DNA of 64,000 bases from assembly GCA_023206055.1 (NCBI GenBank), contig CP065366.1, positions 2,356,001 to 2,420,000 of the forward strand, read 5' to 3'. This DNA is from Vibrio cyclitrophicus (GTDB taxonomy: Bacteria; Pseudomonadota; Gammaproteobacteria; Enterobacterales; Vibrionaceae). The notes beneath the pieces are model-generated. The model saw only the letters and a program-made list of their open reading frames with translations. It was not told where the DNA came from and searched no databases. Shown piece by piece: positions 17,233 to 26,009 of the stretch (its first letter is position 1; each line of letters opens with the position of its first letter). The translations under genes were made by a program, and so were the position numbers.

Positions 17233-17802
17233 TTGACTTTACAAGATATTCTTGCGCTTCCAGAGTTGGAAGGAAAGCTAATAACAGAACACAAAACAAT
17301 GGGCTTTGTCACTGCAATGGCAGCGGCACCGAATGTGTTAACCCCGCATGAGTGGCTACCGTTCTTATGGGGCGGCGAAGAAGTCGCGCCTTTTACGGAT
17401 GGAGAACAGCTAGAAAGCTACATTGAAGTTATCATCGAGCTTTGGAATAAAACCCGCCCTGAACTGATTGAAGGCACTTGGGTTTGGCCAGAAGCTTGTC
17501 AATTAGACGACGAAGAAGTGGTTAACACCGCTGCCCGTGATTTTTGTGAAGGCTTACTTCAAGGTTGGCAGGTTGCCCGTGATGATTGGGAAACACTGAT
17601 GCCTGAAGACAGCGAAGACAATGCGCTGGTTGGCGGTGTACTGCTTTCATTGAGTATGCTTTACGATCCAGAAACCTCAATCGCAACGCTTGCTGAGCAA
17701 GGCATTGAAGGTCTAGAGCAGTTCGAAGAGATCTTTAACGCTGTGCCTGTCATGCTTTGCGGTCTAACTCAGCGTGGTATTGCACTGGCTGAAGCTCAAT
17801 AA
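17233..17802 (+). CDS. YecA/YgfB-family (UPF0149) protein
   Basis: A 189-residue acidic protein matching the UPF0149 family: an N-terminal LPELEGKLITEHKTMGFVTAMAAAP, LPFLWGGEE, and helices with FCEGLLQGW. No C-terminal SEC-C zinc motif is present, so it is the short form. Biochemical role not known. The frame is open only from a stop at 17197, and no ATG lies before LQDILAL; the start must be TTG at 17233 or another non-ATG codon. It is divergent from the hybrid kinase and shares a bidirectional terminator with the channel gene downstream. Confidence 0.75.
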   Translation: MTLQDILALPELEGKLITEHKTMGFVTAMAAAPNVLTPHEWLPFLWGGEEVAPFTDGEQLESYIEVIIELWNKTRPELIEGTWVWPEACQLDDEEVVNTAARDFCEGLLQGWQVARDDWETLMPEDSEDNALVGGVLLSLSMLYDPETSIATLAEQGIEGLEQFEEIFNAVPVMLCGLTQRGIALAEAQ

Positions 17803-17823
17803 CAGTTAGTTTTATGCATACCC

Positions 17824-17848
17824 AAAAGGCCTCGCTATGAGGCCTTTT
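17824..17848. terminator. Bidirectional terminator
   Basis: AAAAGGCCTC (17824-17833) and GAGGCCTTTT (17839-17848) form a perfect 10-bp stem, with T-rich DNA on the plus side (TTTTCAGTTTTT) and TTTTGGG on the minus side. It serves the convergent YecA-family and ion-channel genes. Confidence 0.85.
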
Positions 17849-17878
17849 CAGTTTTTAGACGAAATGAAAATAGAAGCT

Positions 17879-18910
17879 TTAGAAGCCTTTCCAATCAAAA
17901 TGATCGATTCGTTCATCGGCAATATAAAACAACTTAGTCCCACTGCTGACAACTTGATCAAGTTCTGGGTTGAGTTCAATACCACTCCCCGTATCAATCG
18001 CGATAAGCGTTGCTTGATACTTCTCTTTAAACACAGAGAAAATGGGCGCAACCGTAACAGGCTCAGAATTCTCTGGGTAATAGGTTGAGTACTGTGTCAT
18101 GCCCCGTGTTGAGCTCAATAGCTCTTGATGAAGCGCACTTGACCCGGGGTCTACTGCAGCCTTTGCTAGCATCTCTGCACCCACCGCTGGAATACATTCT
18201 GAGTTAGGGCAATGCTTGTGCAGCAAGTCGCTCAATGCTTCATCTTTAAAGTAAACAAGAAGGTGTGCCTTAGGGTTTCGGTTTGCACAGTAAAGTGCAG
18301 CAGACAGAGTAATGTCGTCTTCTGGGTTATCAATCAAGATGCAACTTGCAGACTCAATGCCCGTTTTCTCCATCTCTTTGCCATCGGTGTAGCTGTTTAC
18401 TTTAACGAAGTTGATTTCACCGGGTAACGGGTTCTCGATATCTGAACGCGTACATAACACGATTGGTCGCTTACCCGTTTCTTCGTGTTGTAACATGCGT
18501 ATGAGGTGAATGGTTCTTTGTTCATTCCACCCTAACATCAAAATGTGGTTATCCACTCTAACTCTCCTTTTTCCTAGCAAGCCCGCTCGCCAATATTCAA
18601 CACCTTCTGTCGCCACTTTACCGAGTAACGCGGCGAAAAGGCTCAACCCGCCTGGAATCACAAATAGAATAACGATCCATTGCCCCGCTACCGTGGTTGG
18701 GGATAAATCACCATAACCAACGGTAGAAGCCGTCACCACCAAGTAGTAAGCGAATACAGTAACCGAACTGGTTAAATCTGTTTCACCCGCCAAATACAGC
18801 ATCGACCACGATAGAGCGATGTAGCCAAGAAAAGTGAACAGTAAGTTTTTGCCATTCAAAACAAAGATGTTTGCTTTGATCCAGCGTTTGAGTTGTAACC
18901 AGATTATCAT
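17879..18910 (-). CDS. Potassium-channel-like protein with RCK/TrkA-N domain
   Basis: A 343-residue protein. Helices at about 21-42 and 80-103 flank a pore loop with the K+ selectivity filter TVGYGDLSP. A cytoplasmic domain of the TrkA-N/RCK type follows (HILMLGWNEQRTIHLIRML, IVLCTRSDIENPLPG, NFVKVNSYTDGKEMEKTGIESASCILID). The nucleotide-binding glycine motif is degenerate (LGWNEQ in place of GxGxxG), so NAD(H) binding is doubtful. The last 100 residues include TRGMTQYSTYYPENSEPV, perhaps a CASTOR/Kch-like C-terminal domain. It probably gates K+ flow in the inner membrane. Compared with E. coli Kch it has 2 helices instead of 6. Confidence 0.85.
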   Translation of the reverse strand: MIIWLQLKRWIKANIFVLNGKNLLFTFLGYIALSWSMLYLAGETDLTSSVTVFAYYLVVTASTVGYGDLSPTTVAGQWIVILFVIPGGLSLFAALLGKVATEGVEYWRAGLLGKRRVRVDNHILMLGWNEQRTIHLIRMLQHEETGKRPIVLCTRSDIENPLPGEINFVKVNSYTDGKEMEKTGIESASCILIDNPEDDITLSAALYCANRNPKAHLLVYFKDEALSDLLHKHCPNSECIPAVGAEMLAKAAVDPGSSALHQELLSSTRGMTQYSTYYPENSEPVTVAPIFSVFKEKYQATLIAIDTGSGIELNPELDQVVSSGTKLFYIADERIDHFDWKGF

Positions 18911-19033
18911 TCGAGCCTCTAATCTTTTCCTCTTACTTACATGCTAGAAAAAATACGCGATATCAACAAGATGTATCATCAGAAAAAGATACATAACCAC
19001 AGGATTGATATTGGCGGCCTATACTCAGGTACA

Positions 19034-19060
19034 AAAAAACCAGCACGATTGGCTGGCTTT
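19034..19060 (-). terminator. nadA terminator
   Basis: CCAGC at 19040-19044 pairs with GCTGG at 19052-19056, extended by A-T pairs. On the minus strand the stem is followed by seven T. It is 29 bases past the nadA stop. Confidence 0.7.
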
Positions 19061-19084
19061 TTATTGGTTAGATAAAAGAACGGC

Positions 19085-20146
19085 TTACGCGTTACCTTTT
19101 ACCTGCACGTTTAACTGCTCTGCAAAATCTAGCATGCGGTTCAATGGAATAAGAGACTTAACGCGTAATTCGTCAGAAACGAAAATTTCGTGTTGCTCAC
19201 CACCATTCTCAAGCGCGTTTTCAATCGCTTCAAGGCCGTTCATTGCCATCCAAGGACAGTGTGCGCAGCTACGACACGTTGCACCAGCACCCGCTGTCGG
19301 CGCTTCAATCAGCTCTTTTTCAGGAACCAATTGCTGCATCTTGAAGAAGATACCTTTGTCTGTCGCAACAATCATCTGTGGATGAGGCAGTTCTTTTGCT
19401 TTCTTGATCAGTTGGCTTGTTGAGCCTACAGCATCAGCCAGTTCAACCACGCTTGCTGGTGATTCTGGGTGAACCAAGATAGCCGCTTCTGGGTATACCG
19501 ATTTCATTTTCTTCAAAGCATCAGCTGAGAACTCATCATGAACGATACACTCGCCTTGCCAAAGCAACATGTCGGCGCCAGTTTGATTTGCGATGTAAGA
19601 ACCTAGGTGACGGTCTGGACCCCAAATAATGGGTTTGCCTTCAGCGTCTAGGCTTTCAACAATTTCTAAAGCGATGCTCGACGTAACTACCCAGTCTGCA
19701 CGAGCTTTAACAGCTGCAGAGGTGTTCGCGTATACAACCACGGTGTGGTCAGGGTGCGCATCACAAAATTCTGTAAATTTGTCAGCTGGACAACCAAGAT
19801 CAAGTGAACATTCAGCTTCAAGCGTTGGCATTAGAATGCGTTTGTCAGGCGTCAGAATCTTCGCAGACTCACCCATAAAACGAACACCAGCGATGATCAA
19901 AGTGCTTGCTGAATGACGGTTACCGAACTTAGCCATTTCTAAAGAATCGCCAACGAAACCACCAGTTTCTTCAGCCAGAGCCTGAATTTCAGGATCCGTG
20001 TAGTAGTGTGCAATTAGAACTGCATCTTTTTCTTGAAGTAGTTTTTTGATGTTCGCGATGTGGGCCTGTTTCTGAGCGTCGCTCAATGGAACTGGCTTCG
20101 GCGGAAACGGGTAAACTGTATCGATTTTATCTAGTATATGACTCAT
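19085..20146 (-). CDS. nadA: Quinolinate synthase NadA
   Basis: 353 residues from the ATG at 20146; the longer frame starts with a TTG at 20164 and an Arg-rich leader absent from the family. It condenses iminoaspartate (from NadB) with dihydroxyacetone phosphate to give quinolinate for NAD synthesis. Seen: VLIAHYYTDPEIQALAEETG, GVRFMGESAKIL, ECSLDLGCP and a C-terminal TCRSCAHCPWMAMN holding the cysteines of the 4Fe-4S cluster. nadB is not in the window. The gene is alone between two terminators. Confidence 0.96.
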   Translation of the reverse strand: MSHILDKIDTVYPFPPKPVPLSDAQKQAHIANIKKLLQEKDAVLIAHYYTDPEIQALAEETGGFVGDSLEMAKFGNRHSASTLIIAGVRFMGESAKILTPDKRILMPTLEAECSLDLGCPADKFTEFCDAHPDHTVVVYANTSAAVKARADWVVTSSIALEIVESLDAEGKPIIWGPDRHLGSYIANQTGADMLLWQGECIVHDEFSADALKKMKSVYPEAAILVHPESPASVVELADAVGSTSQLIKKAKELPHPQMIVATDKGIFFKMQQLVPEKELIEAPTAGAGATCRSCAHCPWMAMNGLEAIENALENGGEQHEIFVSDELRVKSLIPLNRMLDFAEQLNVQVKGNA

Positions 20147-20323
20147 TGCTCTTGCTCTACGCAACTTCTTCCGAGAATCCGAGTATTCTACACAGGACAG
20201 CGATTGGGATCAAAAAGGATTGGTTGCAAGCGGTGACTAGCTAATGCTTAAAACGCATAAACAAGGCGGTACGTTGGCATCACTAACAAGATGAATAAAC
20301 ACTAAACGGAAGAAAACAAGTAT

Positions 20324-20348
20324 AAAAAAGAGGCGCATAAGCACCTCT
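20324..20348 (-). terminator. Terminator of the Tol-Pal operon
   Basis: AGAGGCGC (20329-20336) and GCACCTCT (20341-20348) form an 8-bp stem with one G-U pair in RNA, followed on the minus strand by TTTTTTATA. It lies just after the cpoB stop. Confidence 0.8.
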
Positions 20349-20356
20349 ATTTTGTT

Positions 20357-21145
20357 TTATAAGTGGGTTTTAGCCACTTTAGCCGAAGCACTGTTTGGAT
20401 GCTCGGTAACGACTTGTTGGTAATATTTTTTAGCCTGCGTCGCATTGTTGTTGCGTGCAGCTATATCACCAAGCTTAACCAGTGCATCTGCTCTCTTGTT
20501 TGAGTCTTTGTACGACACAACAGCGGCAAAGCTCTTCACTGCTTCTTTATCTTGCTTCTTAGCGAAATAAAGCTGTCCTAACCAGTAGTGTGAGTTAGGT
20601 GTGAAGGTAGAATCTGGGAAGTCTTTTTGAAACTTTTGGAATGCGGCAATCGCACCCGTGTAGTCTCGTTGCTTTAGAATCATATCTACAGCGTTTTGAT
20701 AAGCGGTTTGCTCATCTACATCAGTACTGAACGTACCAGAAGCATCTTTAGAGCCTTCGCTCGCTGCCACTGCTACCGTTGCGGTTCCTGCTGTTTTCAC
20801 CTCACCTCTTACGCGGTCTAGTTCAATGAACAGTTCGCGTTGACGCTCTAGCATTTGCTTCATATCGTAACTATTTCGTTCTAACTCACCACGAAGTTCA
20901 CTGATCTCCAGTGCCATGTCGTCGATTTGCTGTTGCATTTGAAGCTGAACAAGGTTGCGATTTTGAAGCAGGCGTTCTAAACGCTCAATATCTGATTCGT
21001 TAGATGCAGATGCTGCTCGAGAGGAAGATGATGAATTGGTTGCGGTGCTATTGAGATCGGATACTGGAGCTGGTGCAGCGAACGCAATGTTCGCTGCACT
21101 TGCCAGTAACGAAAGCAAAATGACTCGCTTTGTGTTACTGAACAT
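20357..21145 (-). CDS. cpoB: Cell division coordinator CpoB (YbgF)
   Basis: 262 residues from the ATG at 21145, which has AGGA 8 bases upstream; a TTG at 21160 gives a longer, less likely form. It has a signal peptide (cut after NIAFA), a Ser-rich linker, an N-terminal coiled coil (about 50-110) that trimerises and binds TolA, and a C-terminal set of TPR repeats (YQNAVDMILKQRDYTGAIAAF in part, SHYWLGQLYF, ALVKLGDIAARNNNATQAKKYY in part). In E. coli it links peptidoglycan synthesis by PBP1B with outer-membrane constriction by Tol-Pal. Last gene of the operon. Confidence 0.94.
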   Translation of the reverse strand: MFSNTKRVILLSLLASAANIAFAAPAPVSDLNSTATNSSSSSRAASASNESDIERLERLLQNRNLVQLQMQQQIDDMALEISELRGELERNSYDMKQMLERQRELFIELDRVRGEVKTAGTATVAVAASEGSKDASGTFSTDVDEQTAYQNAVDMILKQRDYTGAIAAFQKFQKDFPDSTFTPNSHYWLGQLYFAKKQDKEAVKSFAAVVSYKDSNKRADALVKLGDIAARNNNATQAKKYYQQVVTEHPNSASAKVAKTHL

Positions 21146-21178
21146 GAGGCAATTCCTCAATTATATAATCTACTAAAA

Positions 21179-21721
21179 TTAGTAAACTAGTACTGCGCGA
21201 CGGTTTTTAGCGTACACATCTTCAGATTGACCTAGAAGAAGTGGCTTCTCTTCACCGTAGCTTACGATAGAGATCTGGTCAGCTTGAACACCTAGAGCTT
21301 GTAGGTATTTCGCTACAGCTTGTGCACGACGCTCGCCAAGTGCGATGTTGTACTCAGGAGTTCCGCGCTCATCAGCGTGACCTTCGATAGTAACGTTCAT
21401 GTCAACGTTCTTAACTAGGTAAGCTGCGTGAGCTGCTAGCATTTCTTCGTAGTCGCCAGCGATAGTAGAGTTATCGAATGCGAAGTAGATTGTTTGAGTT
21501 TCACGTAGCGCTTGCTCTTTAAGCTCTTGCTCAGACAGTTGACCGTTAGCGTCAATTGGCGTTACAACAGTTGTGTCTACGTTGCCTTCTGAACCTGAAG
21601 TTGTTTGGTTGCTTTCTGTACCAGATGTTGCAGATGTTGCTTCATCAGTTGAGCTACATGCCGTTACTGCCATCACTGGTAGTGCAATCATCAAGCCTTT
21701 AAGAACTTTGTTAAGTTGCAT
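21179..21721 (-). CDS. pal: Peptidoglycan-associated lipoprotein Pal
   Basis: A 180-residue lipoprotein; the signal ends in VTACSS (Cys22). A Ser/Thr/Gly/Glu-rich linker follows, then the OmpA-like domain (TIYFAFDNSTI, VTIEGHADERGTPEYNIALG, RRAQAVAKYL, SYGEEKP) that binds meso-diaminopimelate in peptidoglycan. It anchors the outer membrane and interacts with TolB, encoded 113 bases upstream. Its last codons lie 34 bases before cpoB. Confidence 0.97.
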   Translation of the reverse strand: MQLNKVLKGLMIALPVMAVTACSSTDEATSATSGTESNQTTSGSEGNVDTTVVTPIDANGQLSEQELKEQALRETQTIYFAFDNSTIAGDYEEMLAAHAAYLVKNVDMNVTIEGHADERGTPEYNIALGERRAQAVAKYLQALGVQADQISIVSYGEEKPLLLGQSEDVYAKNRRAVLVY

Positions 21722-21833
21722 CTTTTTTTCCTTACGTTATCAAACTTAGTTTCTACAGCCGACTAAGTGCTATAGATAGTTAAATGCCACAATAGTTAAC
21801 ACTATCAATAGCTAATAGAATGTATCACTTTAC

Positions 21834-23186
21834 CTAGAGGAACGGTGACCATGCCGGCGCTCTTACGCGTCCGTTGGTTGCCGGTAATCTAGCTTTAAAA
21901 CGGCCATCGATAGAAACCATCGATAGTACATTTGTTTTATTGTAAATAGAGCTATAGATAACCATACCTCCATTCGGTGCAATACTTGGAGATTCATCTA
22001 ACAATGTTTTTGTTAGTACCTGAACCGCACCCGTTTCCAAATCCTGTTTCGCCAAGTTGAAACCTGAATTGCTACGATTGACCATGATCATGAATCGTCC
22101 ATCAGGGGTGATTTGACCACCTAGGTTTTGGCTACCTTGCCAAGTAATACGAGAAGTCGAATTATTTGACAAATTTACATTATAAATCTGAGGTTTACCA
22201 CCACGATCCGAGGTAAAAATAAGAGACTTGCCATCTGGGTGCCAGAACGGTTCAGTATTATTTGAACGACCGCGTGTAATCTGGGTCAGCTTACGACTTG
22301 CAAGGTCAAGTGTGTATACATGAAGGCTGCCTGTCTTCGATAATACCAATGCTAATGTTTTGCCGTCTGGTGAGAATCTTGGGGCACCATTATGACGAGG
22401 GTATGACGTCACCTTTTCACGTTCACCAGTGTAAATATTCATGATGAATATTTCAGCTTGACCATTTTGAAAACTCACATAAGCAAGCTTCTTACCGTCT
22501 GGAGACCAAGCTGGTGACATCAGAGGTTGCTTAGAGCGAAGCACTAAGCGCTCATTGAAACCGTCATAATCAGCCACACGAAGTTGGTATGGGTATTGGT
22601 CATTGTCATTTACTACTACATAAGAAATTCGGGTTAAAAACGCCCCTTTTTCGCCAGTCAGCTCTTCATAAACTAAGTCAGCTATACGGTGTGCATACTC
22701 TCTCAAGCGTTTACCAGGAACCGTCGCTTTCTTATTAAATAGAACGTGGTCTTTAGAAAGTACGAGTTGTCCTTCATCACTCAGCGCGCGGCTTTGCCCT
22801 TTGGTTAACTGACCACGAACAATGTCGATCAATTGGTAGTTAACCACATACTGCCCCTCGGCGTTCTTAGTGATACTACCGGTAAGCAATGAATCAACAC
22901 CTAGATTTGTCCAAGCATCAAAGTCCACCTCAGCTTCACTGTAAGGAGTTTGAGGCATTTTGCTTGTCGCAACTGGGCTGAATTTACCACTGCGTTGTAA
23001 GTCAGAAGCAATAACCGCTGATACGTCGTGTGGCAATGGCTCTGCGCCTTCCCAACGGAAAGGTACAATAGCGATAGGTCTTGCAGAGTTAATACCGTCT
23101 GTAATAACCAGCTCCAGTGCTGCATGTGCAAACTGGCTGCTTGTAGCTATTAAGAAAACAAAACTCAGTAATAGTTTCTTTAACAC
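21834..23186 (-). CDS. tolB: Tol-Pal system beta-propeller protein TolB
   Basis: A 450-residue periplasmic protein with a signal peptide (cut after QFAHA), an N-terminal domain (ITDGINSARPIAIVPF) and a six-bladed propeller with repeats such as SPAWSPDGKKLAYVSF, APRFSPDGKTLALVLS, EPFWHPDGKSLIFTSDRGG and SPSIAPNGGMVIYSS. The propeller docks to Pal; the N-terminus binds TolA. The start is GTG at 23186 with AGGA 7 bases upstream. It begins 12 bases after the tolA stop. Confidence 0.97.
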   Translation of the reverse strand: MLKKLLLSFVFLIATSSQFAHAALELVITDGINSARPIAIVPFRWEGAEPLPHDVSAVIASDLQRSGKFSPVATSKMPQTPYSEAEVDFDAWTNLGVDSLLTGSITKNAEGQYVVNYQLIDIVRGQLTKGQSRALSDEGQLVLSKDHVLFNKKATVPGKRLREYAHRIADLVYEELTGEKGAFLTRISYVVVNDNDQYPYQLRVADYDGFNERLVLRSKQPLMSPAWSPDGKKLAYVSFQNGQAEIFIMNIYTGEREKVTSYPRHNGAPRFSPDGKTLALVLSKTGSLHVYTLDLASRKLTQITRGRSNNTEPFWHPDGKSLIFTSDRGGKPQIYNVNLSNNSTSRITWQGSQNLGGQITPDGRFMIMVNRSNSGFNLAKQDLETGAVQVLTKTLLDESPSIAPNGGMVIYSSIYNKTNVLSMVSIDGRFKARLPATNGRVRAPAWSPFL

Positions 23187-23198
23187 AAGTTCGTCCTT

Positions 23199-24266
23199 TT
23201 ACTCTGGTGATACAGTTAAGTTAATGTCTTTTAGTGAGTTCACAATGTCTGGGTCTTTAGGCAACGGATAAGATTGCACTTGTGCCACCGCACGTTTGGT
23301 TGCTGCACATAAACGGCTATCACCATCTAAGATACTCAAGCTACCCAATATCGCGTTAGATCCGGTTGGAATAAGCTTAAGATTCACTCGACATGAGCGT
23401 CCTCGATAGCTGTCTTCCAACAACAGGTTCTGTTGAATCAGTTGGGTATAGATAGCACCGTAACGTTGCGCTTCATCACTAATAAATTGTTGTCTTGCTG
23501 AAGAGTTTTGAGTCGCTTCAGTTTCAAGCCCAGCAAAGATATCGTTCAATGCTGCTTCCTGCTGTTTACGCTCTTTTTCTGCTTTTGCTGCAGCTTCTTT
23601 TGCCTTACGGGCTTTTTCTGCTGCGGCTGCCGCTTCTTTTTCTTTCGCTATGCGTTGCTTTTCGGCGCGCTCAGCAGCTTCTTTCTCTTTACGAGCTTTG
23701 TCTGCTGCTTCTTGCGCGGCTTTTTCTTTTGCCACGCGTTCTTGTTCCGCTTTTGCGATTGCCGCTTCTTTGGCCTTACGCTCGTTTTCTGCTTTCACTA
23801 ACGCAGCTTCTTTCAGCTTACGATCAGCTTCTGCTTTAGCGGCTTTCTTTTGCTCTTGCTGTAAACGCGCTTCTTCAGCTTGACGTTGTTTCTCTTTCTC
23901 AACTCGACGTTTTTCAGCTTCACGAGTCGCTTTTGCTTCTTTCGCCTGCTGTTCTTTCAGCTTGCGAATGTTTTCTTCTTCAGCTTTACGATTCTTTTCC
24001 AGTCGTTCACTTTCACGTCTGAGCTTGTCTAGACGTTCTTGCTCTTTCTTGCTCGCGGCTTCTCGTTGTTGACGAATCTGTTGAGCTTGCTGGCGAACCA
24101 ACTGAGGGTCAATCACCACAGCTTGAACCATCTGCCCTGTCGGCTTAGGTTCTGACATCGTAAAATCCGCTCCCCAAATGAGCGCAACGAATAAAATGAC
24201 GTGCAGCCCAAGAGAAATAAGAAGCGGTGTTCTGAAATTATTGGATTTTTTATTATTCGCTTTCAT
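23199..24266 (-). CDS. tolA: Cell envelope integrity protein TolA
   Basis: 355 residues: a short cytoplasmic N-terminus, one membrane helix (about 14-34), a long Ala/Lys/Glu/Arg-rich helix (about 55-240) built of AKEAAxKAExER-like repeats, and a C-terminal globular domain (YGAIYTQLIQQNLL, GRSCRVNLKLIPTG, CAATKRAVAQVQSYPLPKD). TolA transmits the proton force captured by TolQR to TolB-Pal. The repetitive helix causes long antisense frames at 23495-23839 and nearby that are not genes. Confidence 0.96.
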   Translation of the reverse strand: MKANNKKSNNFRTPLLISLGLHVILFVALIWGADFTMSEPKPTGQMVQAVVIDPQLVRQQAQQIRQQREAASKKEQERLDKLRRESERLEKNRKAEEENIRKLKEQQAKEAKATREAEKRRVEKEKQRQAEEARLQQEQKKAAKAEADRKLKEAALVKAENERKAKEAAIAKAEQERVAKEKAAQEAADKARKEKEAAERAEKQRIAKEKEAAAAAEKARKAKEAAAKAEKERKQQEAALNDIFAGLETEATQNSSARQQFISDEAQRYGAIYTQLIQQNLLLEDSYRGRSCRVNLKLIPTGSNAILGSLSILDGDSRLCAATKRAVAQVQSYPLPKDPDIVNSLKDINLTVSPE

Positions 24267-24279
24267 GAATGCTACGGAG

Positions 24280-24723
24280 CTATTCCCTTATATCCGTTAA
24301 AAGGCCAACCTTTGGCACACCTGCACGGCTTAATTCATCAAGTAATAAAACCACTTCAGCGTATGGCGTTGCGGCGTCACCACCAACTGCCACGGGAGAA
24401 TTTGGCTTCAAAGACAACTCGGCCTTCACTCGGACGATAATATCTTCCATAGATAAGCCACGCTGTACTTCCTCGTCATTAACGCTCAAGCCAAGTTCAC
24501 CGTCTTTATTCACTTCAACGATGATGAAACTCGCGTTGTCGTCACCCAATAGATCTTGTGCCGACTTGGCCGTTGAAGCCTGAGGCAATTCAACGTCTAC
24601 GCCTTGAGTAACGAATGGCGAAGTCACCATAAAAATGATCAGCAAAACAAGCATAACGTCGATGTAAGGTACAACGTTAATCTCTGCTGTCATTTTGCGT
24701 TTTTTAGGTTGGTATCCAGCCAT
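24280..24723 (-). CDS. tolR: Tol-Pal system protein TolR
   Basis: 147 residues with one membrane helix carrying the essential Asp (VVPYIDVMLVLLIIFMVT, Asp near residue 22) and a periplasmic domain (VDVELPQAS, SLKPNSPVAVGGDAATPY in part, GVPKVGLLT). It belongs to the ExbD/TolR family, which with TolQ forms the proton channel. It starts 3 bases after the tolQ stop. Confidence 0.96.
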   Translation of the reverse strand: MAGYQPKKRKMTAEINVVPYIDVMLVLLIIFMVTSPFVTQGVDVELPQASTAKSAQDLLGDDNASFIIVEVNKDGELGLSVNDEEVQRGLSMEDIIVRVKAELSLKPNSPVAVGGDAATPYAEVVLLLDELSRAGVPKVGLLTDIRE

Positions 24724-24726
24724 CTA

Positions 24727-25410
24727 TTATTCCCTGCCAGCCATCGCTTGACGGTGAAGAATACTGTGGAACTCTTCAGAGAAAGTCGCGTAGTTATGTT
24801 CTAGCTTGCCCACTCGGCTACTGAAGCGGTTGTACGCCATTACTGCTGGAATTGCAGCGAATAGACCCATTGCTGTTGCAATCAGAGCTTCTGCAATACC
24901 AGGGGCAACCATTGCGAGTGTCGCCTGCTTCACTTCACCTAATGCGATGAATGAATGCATGATGCCCCAAACTGTACCAAATAGGCCGATGTATGGGCTG
25001 ATAGAGCCAACGGTCGCCAAGAAAGGTAAGTTAGTTTCTAGTTCATCGACTTCACGAGCAACCGCAACGCGCATCGCACGGCCTGTGCCTTCCATAATGA
25101 AGTCAGGTGACGTTGCATTCGATTTACGAAGGCGAGCAAATTCAGTAAAGCCTGCGTAGAAAATTTCTTCAGTACCAGAAAGCTCGTCTTTGCGCTTGTT
25201 GCTCTCTTGATACAATTTAGCGAGATCAACGCCTGACCAAAATTTGTCTTCAAACAATTCTGTTTGTTTAGAAGCTTGAGATAATACTTTACTTCTTTTT
25301 ATGATCATCGCCCAAGAAACAACAGACATGCCCATAAGAATCAGCATGACCATCTTAACTAGTAAGCTAGCTTCTAAAATTAGGCCTAAGATTGAGATTT
25401 CAGCAGTCAC
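24727..25410 (-). CDS. tolQ: Tol-Pal system protein TolQ
   Basis: 227 residues of the MotA/TolQ/ExbB family: three membrane helices, the long cytoplasmic loop, and conserved SISPYIGLFGTVWGIMHSF and GIAEALIATAMGLFAAIPAV. It forms the stator-like proton channel with TolR. The start is GTG at 25410, overlapping the ybgC stop by 11 bases. Confidence 0.96.
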   Translation of the reverse strand: MTAEISILGLILEASLLVKMVMLILMGMSVVSWAMIIKRSKVLSQASKQTELFEDKFWSGVDLAKLYQESNKRKDELSGTEEIFYAGFTEFARLRKSNATSPDFIMEGTGRAMRVAVAREVDELETNLPFLATVGSISPYIGLFGTVWGIMHSFIALGEVKQATLAMVAPGIAEALIATAMGLFAAIPAVMAYNRFSSRVGKLEHNYATFSEEFHSILHRQAMAGRE

Positions 25411-25819
25411 TATTCGTTAGCTCCGTGAGAATAAATGTTGGCATTGCTTTGGGTTTCATTTTTTGATTATCGATACATGCTACCTTAACCATTGCTTTAC
25501 ACAATGCCTTGCCATCAGGATTTACGATCTCTTGACAGAAGACCAAGCTAGCTCGCTTCAACTCGTAAATATTTGTAATGACTTGTAAAGAATCATCAAG
25601 ACGCGCGCCTTGAATAAAATCAATGTCCATATGTCGGACTACAAAACCGATGTTTTGTTCTAACAATACTTGCTGAGAAACGCCAATTGAGCGCAACATC
25701 TCAGTTCGAGCGCGTTCGAAAAACTTAAGATAGTTTGAATGGTATACAACGCCACCCGCATCGGTGTCTTCGTAATACACTGTCACTGGCCACGAAAATG
25801 GCTTAGATAATCCTTGCAA
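25400..25819 (-). CDS. ybgC: Acyl-CoA thioesterase YbgC, first gene of the tol-pal operon
   Basis: 139 residues from TTG at 25819. The family N-terminus is SWPVTVYYEDTDAGGVVYH with the active Asp at position 18 of this start; E. coli YbgC is 134 residues and begins similarly. The frame stays open 54 codons further upstream, but that extension runs through a Rho-independent terminator and resembles nothing. YbgC is a hotdog-fold thioesterase acting on short acyl-CoAs or acyl-ACP and is linked to phospholipid enzymes at the inner membrane. It overlaps tolQ. Confidence 0.88.
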   Translation of the reverse strand: MQGLSKPFSWPVTVYYEDTDAGGVVYHSNYLKFFERARTEMLRSIGVSQQVLLEQNIGFVVRHMDIDFIQGARLDDSLQVITNIYELKRASLVFCQEIVNPDGKALCKAMVKVACIDNQKMKPKAMPTFILTELTNSDC

Positions 25820-25913
25820 TTTGATACCACAATCCAAAACGATAAAGATCTCACTATAACCTAACTCCTTATCATTAATAGTATATCGCTGTGAATTTTT
25901 TGATTTAAGAGAC

Positions 25914-25944
25914 GAAAAAAAAGGCCATCTGTATAAGATGACCT
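25914..25944 (-). terminator. Terminator of the cydABX-ybgE operon
   Basis: On the minus strand AGGTCATCT (25944-25936) pairs with AGATGGCCT (25930-25922), one G-U pair, followed by TTTTTTTTCG. It separates ybgE from ybgC and shows that ybgC-tolQ begin a new unit. Confidence 0.85.
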
Positions 25945-26009
25945 CTTTTTGGCTAAAAACCCAACAAGTATATAGGTTCACGTTGTTGTGAACCTAAGTC
26001 CATTGCCTT

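Noticed and set aside
20147..20164. TTG start for nadA
   Set aside because: Adds an Arg-rich leader without homology; the ATG at 20146 fits the family.
23495..23883. Long plus-strand frames opposite tolA
   Set aside because: They arise from the repetitive Ala/Lys/Glu codons of the TolA helix on the other strand; no start signals.
25820..25981. N-terminal extension of ybgC
   Set aside because: Runs through the cydX-ybgE terminator and adds residues absent from the family.
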